DNA of 64,000 bases from an uncultured Clostridia bacterium (GTDB taxonomy: Bacteria; Bacillota; Clostridia; Christensenellales; Borkfalkiaceae): positions 78,677-142,676 of the forward strand of contig CAKQKI010000004.1 in the NCBI GenBank assembly GCA_934248055.1, written 5' to 3'. The notes below the pieces were generated by a model. It did not search any database and was not told the origin of the DNA. It was given only the letters and a program-made list of their open reading frames with translations. The position numbers and the translations under genes were made by a program. Of the stretch, positions 57,751-64,000 are shown piece by piece. Within the stretch, counting starts at the first letter, position 1; each line of letters opens with the position of its first letter.

Positions 57751-59295
57751 ATGAAAATCAAAAAAATATTAATCGGCGTGCTTGCCGCGGTTCTCGCTAC
57801 TTCGGCGGCCGCTTGCGGCGGCGGCAACACCACGACCGAAGACCGCAATCATATCGAAATGTACGTTATGGACGCGGGCTATCGCACCGAAGTTTTCGAT
57901 GAACTCGCAAAAGCCTTTAAAGTTCATTTTCCCGACGTAACAATTAAAATTCATCCGTCGACGGGCGTCGATTCGAAACTTACGAGCGAACTCGGCAAAA
58001 AGAAAGGCGTGGGCGATATTTGGTTCGCGGGCGAACAGAATATCATTCGTCTCGTCGAAAAAAATCGGATTTGCCCCATTATGGATTTAACCGATCTTAT
58101 GGGCATGACCGCGCTCGGCGAAGATAAAACGTTAGAAGAAAAGTTGAACCCGCGCTATAAGTATTACGATACTTATAAGGATAAATATTATTCGATAAGT
58201 TGGGTTTACGGCGCGTGCGGCATTATGTATAACGCCAACTATCTGTCCGAAAAAAACGAACCCAAAACCACCAAACAGTTTATAAAACTCGTGCAGGATA
58301 TTGCGGGCGGCAAAATCGAAGGGATTCCTTCTACGGTTAAACCCTTAATCTGGTCCGGCGCAAACGCCGCGGGCTATATGTCATATGCCATGGAAACCTG
58401 GAAAGCGCAGTATATGGGCGTCGATAAATACGACGCGATGATTAACTTCTGCGAAAACGGTAACTACACTTACGAATATTTAAACGACGACGCTGTTTTA
58501 TACGCTTATAACACCGTTAAACAGATAGCCTATCCGTCTTACAGCGTAAAAGGTTCCGAAGGCTTCCAGCACACCCCCGCACAGCAAGATTTCTTGCGCG
58601 GCGCGGCTGTGTTTATGCCCAACGGCGACTGGATCGAAACCGAAATGCGCTTGTCTGCCGCTGACAGCGGCATAACCCAGAACGTTAAGTTCCTGCCCAC
58701 TCCCATCGTAAGCGAACTCGGCGTTAAACTTCGCCTTGCCGGCTCTGCCGCTGCCGAAGAAGAACACGAAAACTTGCTTGTTGCTTTGGTTACCGCTATC
58801 GACGACGGTAAAACCGACGCCGAAATCAAAGCGACCTATGCAAAACTTTCCGACGCGCAGATTAAAGCGGTAAGAGAAGCCCGTTCGGTAGTTTACACGC
58901 TCGGCGCTTCGCACCGTATTTACATTCCTACCTATTCGAAAGCAAAAACCGCCTGCTATAACTTCGTTCGTTTTATGGCAAGCGACGAAGGTATTAAAAT
59001 CTTCCGTAAATACGCCGGTTCGCATTCGCCGTTCGAATATACCGTTCAACCCGAAAACGAAGAACTTACCGGTTTTCAGAAAAGTCAGGATAAGGTTTTG
59101 AAAAATTGTAGCCTTATTTACGCTACCATCACCAAATCGCCCATTCGCGCGTATAACATCATAAATTCCGATACCAACGCGTTTTCCGAATTCTATGCAA
59201 ACTCCTCGATAACGGCAGAACAACTTCGCTCCGATCACTACGACTCGGTTGCAAGCAAATGGAATTCGATGAAACTTATTGCCGGCGTATCCTGA
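57751..59295 (+). CDS. ABC transporter sugar-binding lipoprotein (CUT1 type)
   Basis: 514 residues. Lipobox SAAAC (Cys22), then a family 1 solute-binding protein: MYVMDAGYRTEVFDELAKAFKVHFPDVTIKIH, KKGVGDIWFAGEQN, YYSISWVYGACGIMYNANYL, and DWIETEM. It delivers an oligosaccharide to the permeases at 59669 and 60565. Ribosome site AAGGAG. The gene is cut off from its permeases by a 286-bp repeat element. Confidence 0.9.
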   Translation: MKIKKILIGVLAAVLATSAAACGGGNTTTEDRNHIEMYVMDAGYRTEVFDELAKAFKVHFPDVTIKIHPSTGVDSKLTSELGKKKGVGDIWFAGEQNIIRLVEKNRICPIMDLTDLMGMTALGEDKTLEEKLNPRYKYYDTYKDKYYSISWVYGACGIMYNANYLSEKNEPKTTKQFIKLVQDIAGGKIEGIPSTVKPLIWSGANAAGYMSYAMETWKAQYMGVDKYDAMINFCENGNYTYEYLNDDAVLYAYNTVKQIAYPSYSVKGSEGFQHTPAQQDFLRGAAVFMPNGDWIETEMRLSAADSGITQNVKFLPTPIVSELGVKLRLAGSAAAEEEHENLLVALVTAIDDGKTDAEIKATYAKLSDAQIKAVREARSVVYTLGASHRIYIPTYSKAKTACYNFVRFMASDEGIKIFRKYAGSHSPFEYTVQPENEELTGFQKSQDKVLKNCSLIYATITKSPIRAYNIINSDTNAFSEFYANSSITAEQLRSDHYDSVASKWNSMKLIAGVS

Positions 59296-59350
59296 TTTTT
59301 TAGTATCATTCAACCGCCTGTAACCGCCGAGCGGGCAGAAAAACCCGTTC

Positions 59351-59636
59351 GGCTAGCCACAAGCGATTGCGTTTGAACTCGGTCTTGCGTCGTGCTTTCA
59401 GGCTAATACATTGTTCCGCAATCGTCATATACGAGTGTATTATGCCGCTTGCGCGCCGCGTCTTAACCTGAAAACGCAACGCAATACTTGCAGGCAACCA
59501 AAACGCCGCTATTTTCGATGATTTCTGTCGAAGGCGACTTGTTCGTACTTGGCGGTACGGACGAAGGAGAATTCGGCATAAAGCGCGTAAATATCGGCGC
59601 TTTGGCGGGTTCAAACGCAGTCACTTGCGGCTAACC
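59351..59636. mobile_element. 286-bp inverted-repeat element inside the transporter operon
   Basis: 28-base ends: GGCTAGCCACAAGCGATTGC- (59351-59378) and its inverse at 59609-59636, with four mismatches, all transitions. Interior order matches the element at 46801: GCGCGCC..GTCTTA.CCT.AAAACGCA, then ACGCCG.TATTTTCGATGATTT, a GTAC-type hairpin, and AAGCGCGTAAAT. The hairpin differs in sequence (CGTAC/GTACG here) but keeps pairing. No coding potential. A further hairpin GCCGAGCGGG/CCCGTTCGGC lies at 59327-59354. Confidence 0.7.
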
Positions 59637-59668
59637 AAGCAAAAACTTAAATTTTATTAGGGACAAAA

Positions 59669-60565
59669 ATGATTTATAAAACAAATAAACCGTCGAAAGC
59701 CAGATGGTCGGGAATTATTTTCGCGGCGACCTTTCTCGCTTTCCCCATTTTACAATTTATAGTTTTTTATCTGGGCGTAAACGTTAAATCGTGGATTTCG
59801 GCTTTTCAGCCCGAGTTTGGCGAAGAATTTTCGTTTGTCAATTTCCGATTGTTCTTTATCGAACTGAAAGATCCGTTAAACGCAATGTCGTCAACGATAA
59901 AAAACACCTTTATCACGTTCGGCGTTTACGATTTTATTTCGCTCCCTTTGTGCGTGTTCTTTTCATACGTTTTATATAAAAAAGTGGCGGCAAGTTCGTT
60001 TTTCCGCGTGGTTTTCTATTTTCCGTCGTTACTCAGCATAGTTGCGCTCGCGCTCGTGTTCTATTTTATAGTAGACGTAAAAGGTCCCATAGCCCTTGGG
60101 TTTAACTCGATCGGGCTTAGTTATCCGTCGCCTTTCGGGCGCAACGGTTCGGCTTTTGCATGGATTATGGTTTTCTGCGTATGGTCGGGCTTCGGTTATT
60201 CGATAGTGCTTTTTTCGGGTTCTATCGCAAGGCTTCCCGCCGATATTTTCGAAAGCGCGAAAATCGAAGGTTGCTCTATGGCACGCGAATTTTTCACTAT
60301 AGTGGTGCCGCTTCTCGCGCCCACAATTTCAACGCTGTTCATTTTAAACTTCGCCGCGGCTTTCAGTATGTGGGCGCCCGTTCAACTTTTAACGGCGGGC
60401 TGGAATAAATCGTCTACTATCGGCTATTATATTTATTCGCAGGCAAAAGCGGGCAACTATAAATATCCGTCGGCAATCGGGCTTTTGATTTCGGTTATCG
60501 TGGTACCCGTCGTTCTCGTTTTAAGGGCGATTTCTTCAAAATTTTTCGAGGAGGTTACCTTTTAA
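59669..60565 (+). CDS. ABC sugar permease, MalF/LplB type
   Basis: 298 residues with six membrane segments and the ATPase-contact EAA loop FESAKIEGCSMAREFFTIVVPLLAP near residue 195. First of two permeases; TAATG overlap with the next gene. Ribosome site AGGGA. Confidence 0.92.
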   Translation: MIYKTNKPSKARWSGIIFAATFLAFPILQFIVFYLGVNVKSWISAFQPEFGEEFSFVNFRLFFIELKDPLNAMSSTIKNTFITFGVYDFISLPLCVFFSYVLYKKVAASSFFRVVFYFPSLLSIVALALVFYFIVDVKGPIALGFNSIGLSYPSPFGRNGSAFAWIMVFCVWSGFGYSIVLFSGSIARLPADIFESAKIEGCSMAREFFTIVVPLLAPTISTLFILNFAAAFSMWAPVQLLTAGWNKSSTIGYYIYSQAKAGNYKYPSAIGLLISVIVVPVVLVLRAISSKFFEEVTF

Positions 60566-61455
60566 TGCAAAACGCAAACGTATTAAAACAAAAGCGTTCA
60601 AACAAAATAAAGCGCGGCAAGGGCGAAAGCGTGTTTATGTGGATTATGTTCGCGCTGTTTCTGTTTTACGCTCTGTCGGTAATTCTTCCGTTTTTGTGGA
60701 CGATTATGAACTCGCTAAAAAGCAACGGCGAATTTTTCGAAAACTGGAACTCGTTTCCGTCAAGATTAAAATTCGAAAACTATGCCGACGCTTTCGAAAA
60801 AATTAATTATAACGACACGAACCTTATCGGGATGGTTTTCAACAGCCTTATTTTAACCGTTGAAAACACTTTGGCGGCGGTAATTTTCCCGCTTATGACG
60901 GCTTACGTCATCGCCAAATACCCTTATAAATTCTGTAAATTCCTTTACGGGCTTGCGCTTGTGGTACAGGTTTTGCCTACGATAGGCTCGCTTCCCGTCG
61001 AATATAAACTCGTTTACGACTTGGCCATTAACGACAATTTCTTTTTAATCTGGATTTTGTCGGCGGGTTCGTTCTCGTTCAACTTCCTTATTTTATACGC
61101 GGGTTTCCGCTCGGTAAGTTGGACCTATGCCGAATCGGCTATGATCGACGGGGCGGGGCATTACACCGTTTTCTTTAAAATAATGCTTCCGCAAGCAAAA
61201 CCGTTTATAACGGCAATTGCAATTACCACCTTTATTTCGCAGTGGAACAACTATAACACGCCGTTTTTGTATCTCGACAGATACCCCACGATGGCGCTCG
61301 GACTTTACGAATTTCAGCAAAAACAACTTTACGGCACGCAGATGTCGCCGCTGTTCGCGGGCATTATCCTTTCGGTTCTGCCGGTTGCCGTGCTGTTTAC
61401 GGCAATGCAAAAAACCATTATGGAAAACACCGTTGCCGGCGGCATTAAAGGCTGA
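60565..61455 (+). CDS. ABC sugar permease, MalG type
   Basis: 296 residues, six membrane segments, EAA loop YAESAMIDGAGHYTVFFKIMLPQAKP near residue 192. GAGGAGG site inside the previous gene. No ATP-binding subunit is encoded in the window; Firmicute CUT1 systems often share one MsmK-type ATPase from elsewhere. Confidence 0.92.
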   Translation: MQNANVLKQKRSNKIKRGKGESVFMWIMFALFLFYALSVILPFLWTIMNSLKSNGEFFENWNSFPSRLKFENYADAFEKINYNDTNLIGMVFNSLILTVENTLAAVIFPLMTAYVIAKYPYKFCKFLYGLALVVQVLPTIGSLPVEYKLVYDLAINDNFFLIWILSAGSFSFNFLILYAGFRSVSWTYAESAMIDGAGHYTVFFKIMLPQAKPFITAIAITTFISQWNNYNTPFLYLDRYPTMALGLYEFQQKQLYGTQMSPLFAGIILSVLPVAVLFTAMQKTIMENTVAGGIKG

Positions 61456-61474
61456 TTTTTGCGGCCGAAAACGT

Positions 61475-61540
61475 TTTACTAAAACCAAAAAACATGATAG
61501 AATGAAATTCGCCCTTAAACTTATAGTGTGGGGCGAATTT
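61475..61540 (+). promoter_or_regulatory. promoter and 5' hairpin of the GH78 gene
   Basis: TTTACT (61475-61480), 17 bases, TAGAAT (61498-61503). Directly after it AAATTCGCCC (61505-61514) pairs fully with GGGCGAATTT (61531-61540). The hairpin may be the permease operon terminator or a structure at the start of the GH78 mRNA. Confidence 0.45.
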
Positions 61541-61570
61541 GTTTAAACGAAAAAATTAAAAGGTTAAACT

Positions 61571-63784
61571 ATGATCGAAAAAATTAAATCTGCCGTGTGG
61601 GCGGAAGGACAAAAAAATCAGATGAATCGCGCGTTTGCGTTCGTTTTGGATCTTGGCAAAAAACAAATGGGCGAAATCTGCTTGTCGGCGGCTTCGTGCT
61701 ATAAAGTAATTGCCGACGGAAAACTTATGGGGTTCGGTCCCAACCGCACGGCTCACGGCTATGCGCGCGCCGCGGTTTATCCGTTTAACGCGCAATATAT
61801 TACGGTAGAAGTGCAAAGCCATTTCGTGCCTAATTTCTGCTGGGTAAAACGCGAGCCCTTTTTTGCCTGCGTTTTAAAAACCGAAAGCGGAAAAGAATAT
61901 TTTGCCGAAGATTTTAATTGTTTTGCGCTTTCGGATCGCGTTCAGAAAGTCCGCCGCTATTCGTTTCAGCGCGGATTTTGCGAAACTTATATAAACGAAA
62001 AAGACAGAACCGCGCTTTATTTTTGCAAGCCGCAAAACGCTTTTTTTCGCGTTAAAACCGAAAAGGCCGAACTTCCGCACCTTTTACCGTCGGAAACGTT
62101 AAACCCCGCGCTCAGCGAAATTTTTGCAGAAAAAGTTATCGATTCGGGCTATTGCAAAACTTCGCCCGAAATCGCGGTTTACGTCGATCGCACCGAAACG
62201 CTTATAGGTACCGTTATCGAAGGCTTTAAACGAGGCGAATGGCAGGATTTTTCTACCGACGAAATAAGCCGCATAACATATCTTTCGGGCGCAAAATCGG
62301 GCGATTACGCTTATGAAACGCTCGACTTTTCGCGCATCGTAACGGGCATAGTCGAAGTTGAAATAATAGCCGGTAACGCGGGCGAAGTATTTTTTGCGTT
62401 CGACGAAATTTTATCGGACGAAAAGTTAAAAACGATAAAGCCTTTCCGCGGCGAAACCGCGAACGTGTTTAAGTGGACGGTTAAAAAGGCGGGCGTTTAC
62501 AACCTTTCGGCTTTCGAACCTTACGCTTTCAGATATGCAAACGTGATAACTTCTGCGGGCGTAAAGGCAAACGTAAAGGTGCGCGCTTACGAAAATCCCG
62601 AAGCGGGAAAGATGCTTTTTGAGTGCGACGACAAAAAAATCGAGCAGATTATGGAAGCGGCGCGGCATACGTTCGCGCACAACGCGGTAGACCTTTTAAC
62701 CGATTGCCCTTCGCGCGAGCGGGCGGGCTGGCTTTCGGACAGTTTTTTCTCGTCGGTGGCAGAGCGCGTTTTTACGGGCGACAATAAAGTTGAACGCGCG
62801 TTTTTGCAAAACTATATTTTAGCCGACAAAAGCGGGCATCCAAAGGGAATGATTCCGCGTTGCTATCCCGCCGATTATTACGAAGAAGACGGTTTTATTC
62901 CCAACTGGTCGCTTTGGTACGTCCTTGAAATTTACAAGTATTTTACGCAATACGGCTATGACGAAACGGTTGAAAAATCGCGCGCCAACGTCGAAGGCAT
63001 TTTGAATTATTTTGTCGATTTCGAAAACGAGTTCGGCGTACTCGAAGACCTTAAAGGGTGGATTTTCGTAGAGTGGAGCGCGGCGAACAATTCCGACCAC
63101 ATAAACGGCATAAACGTTCCGTCGAACGCCTGTTATTACGCTTCGCTTCTTGCCGCCGCCAAAGTTTACGGCATTAAAGGCTTAAAAGAAAAAGCCGAAA
63201 AAGTTAAAGATTATCTGCTTAAAAACGCTTACGTCGACGGCTTTTTCGTCGATAACCTTATCCGAAACGAAAAAGGCGATATAATTCCCACCGAAAACTA
63301 CACCGAAACCTGCCAATATTATATGTTTTTCTTTAAGTGCGCAGATAAGCACAAGCACAAAGAATTGTTCGATAAAATGCTTAACGAATACGGCAAGTCG
63401 GATAGTTCGGCAAGCGGCGGAAATCCGGTAAAAAAACAACTTACTCCGTCGAACATGATTTACGGTGTGTATATGCGGCTCGAACTTTTAATGCGCGAGC
63501 AGAAAAGGGTTGAACTTTTAAACGAATGCGTGCGCTATTTTTACGATATGACGCAAAAAACCGGCACTTTATGGGAAAATAACACCGCTTCGGCAAGTTG
63601 CGACCACGGTTTTGCTTCTTACGTTTCGCGCTTTATAATTTACGCGCTTTTCGGGTTCGACGTTTTATATCCCGAAAAGGGCGGCGCGAAAAACGGCATT
63701 AAATTAAACTCCGAAGCCGTTTTGCCGTTTAAACAAAAAACGGTTAATTTAAGCGTTTTAAACAATATCGTAACGGTAAAATAA
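61571..63784 (+). CDS. alpha-L-rhamnosidase-like enzyme, glycoside hydrolase family 78
   Basis: 737 residues, no signal peptide, so cytosolic. N-terminal beta-sandwich domains (to about 340), then a six-hairpin (alpha/alpha) barrel: AARHTFAHNAVDLLTDCPSRERAGWLSD (D378-CPSRERAGW) carries the family's acidic residues, then PRCYPADYYEEDGFIPNWSLWY and WIFVEWSAANNSDHINGINVPSNA, and a C-terminal GTLWENNTASASCDHGFAS with the usual W-E-x-x region. Sugar specificity (rhamnose or another) is inferred from family. Last gene of the glycan locus. Confidence 0.88.
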   Translation: MIEKIKSAVWAEGQKNQMNRAFAFVLDLGKKQMGEICLSAASCYKVIADGKLMGFGPNRTAHGYARAAVYPFNAQYITVEVQSHFVPNFCWVKREPFFACVLKTESGKEYFAEDFNCFALSDRVQKVRRYSFQRGFCETYINEKDRTALYFCKPQNAFFRVKTEKAELPHLLPSETLNPALSEIFAEKVIDSGYCKTSPEIAVYVDRTETLIGTVIEGFKRGEWQDFSTDEISRITYLSGAKSGDYAYETLDFSRIVTGIVEVEIIAGNAGEVFFAFDEILSDEKLKTIKPFRGETANVFKWTVKKAGVYNLSAFEPYAFRYANVITSAGVKANVKVRAYENPEAGKMLFECDDKKIEQIMEAARHTFAHNAVDLLTDCPSRERAGWLSDSFFSSVAERVFTGDNKVERAFLQNYILADKSGHPKGMIPRCYPADYYEEDGFIPNWSLWYVLEIYKYFTQYGYDETVEKSRANVEGILNYFVDFENEFGVLEDLKGWIFVEWSAANNSDHINGINVPSNACYYASLLAAAKVYGIKGLKEKAEKVKDYLLKNAYVDGFFVDNLIRNEKGDIIPTENYTETCQYYMFFFKCADKHKHKELFDKMLNEYGKSDSSASGGNPVKKQLTPSNMIYGVYMRLELLMREQKRVELLNECVRYFYDMTQKTGTLWENNTASASCDHGFASYVSRFIIYALFGFDVLYPEKGGAKNGIKLNSEAVLPFKQKTVNLSVLNNIVTVK

Positions 63785-63798
63785 TCAACGTAATAATA

Positions 63799-64000
63799 TG
63801 CCGGACAGGAATAATACGAACCTTGCAAAAACGCCGCAATTTACGCGCTTTTTTGCAAATTCTCGGACAGTGTACGTATAGTACTACCGTCCTTGCCTTC
63901 ACAAAAAATCATCGAAAATATCGGCGCTTTTTTGCAAATTCTCGGACGGTGTACGTATAGTACTACCGTCCTTGCCTTCACAAAAAATCATCGAAAATAT
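63799..64000. mobile_element. inverted-repeat element (copy 2, reverse orientation, cut by window end)
   Basis: From 63799 the sequence matches the reverse complement of the right half of the element at 46801-47077 almost exactly after the first dozen bases. It then carries an internal tandem duplication: a 79-base unit at 63845-63923 is repeated from 63924 to the window end. The other half of the element is outside the window. Confidence 0.75.

Noticed and set aside
59306..59614. 102-codon minus-strand frame in the element at 59351
   Set aside because: Arg/Leu-rich chance frame crossing the terminal repeat, no family resemblance.

Overview
The window (64 kb, moderate GC, RGG/AGGAGG-type ribosome sites, sporulation genes yabP, yabQ, cwlD and sigH, L28, mini-RNase III, FakA-like kinase, DapL, a Re-type citrate synthase) reads as the chromosome of an anaerobic, endospore-lineage Firmicute of the class Clostridia, probably an uncultured gut organism. 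The assignment is inferred from gene content and gene order, not from a database search.

Layout. 1-1400: the tail of an unrecognised gene, an array of mini-hairpins between direct repeats, tRNA-Thr and tRNA-Pro, and a 163-bp tandem array that starts inside the tRNA-Pro 3' end. 1402-14135: housekeeping genes (hpt, rpmB, asp23-like, fakA-like, recG), an HtrA-like protease behind a terminator/anti-terminator-like leader, a cysteine-containing unknown, a phosphoesterase and PTS-IIC-like protein, the yabP-yabQ-ftsB-ppx-M50 cluster, and a 295-bp MITE-like element. 14277-18835: gyrB-gyrA. 19163-24793: the oxidative half of the TCA cycle (Re-citrate synthase, aconitase, isocitrate dehydrogenase), read leftward, with a divergent LysR regulator and an overlapping palindromic promoter. 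24831-29470: a Na/Pi transporter and a large BspA-type leucine-rich lipoprotein. 29906-40184: pgk-tpiA, dapF-dapL, cwlD, mrnC-rlmB-sigH-dnaX-ybaB-recR-rsuA family. 40361-42652: Wzz / BY-kinase / CpsB phosphatase trio without glycosyltransferases. 42744-45349: typA and a GNAT gene. 45621-46160: six tRNAs, then an integrase remnant.

47387-63784 is a glycan-utilisation locus: GH36 alpha-galactosidase, AraC regulator, a 1284-residue multi-module lipoprotein, a DUF4091/GH123-like lipoprotein, a small lipoprotein, an ABC sugar-binding protein with two permeases (no ATPase here), and a GH78 rhamnosidase-like enzyme. Three adjacent exported proteins appear to share the same beta-sandwich ligand-binding-like module (4 + 1 + 1 copies). 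The locus lies between two inverted copies of one repeat element (46801 and 63799), and a third relative (59351) sits inside its transporter operon. This is the best candidate for an undescribed accessory system.

Other recurring themes: several promoters place the -10 box 5-7 bases before the start codon with no Shine-Dalgarno (leaderless mRNAs), and a family of about 280-bp inverted-repeat elements shares a core but differs at its ends. No rRNA, CRISPR array, intact transposase or phage module was seen.
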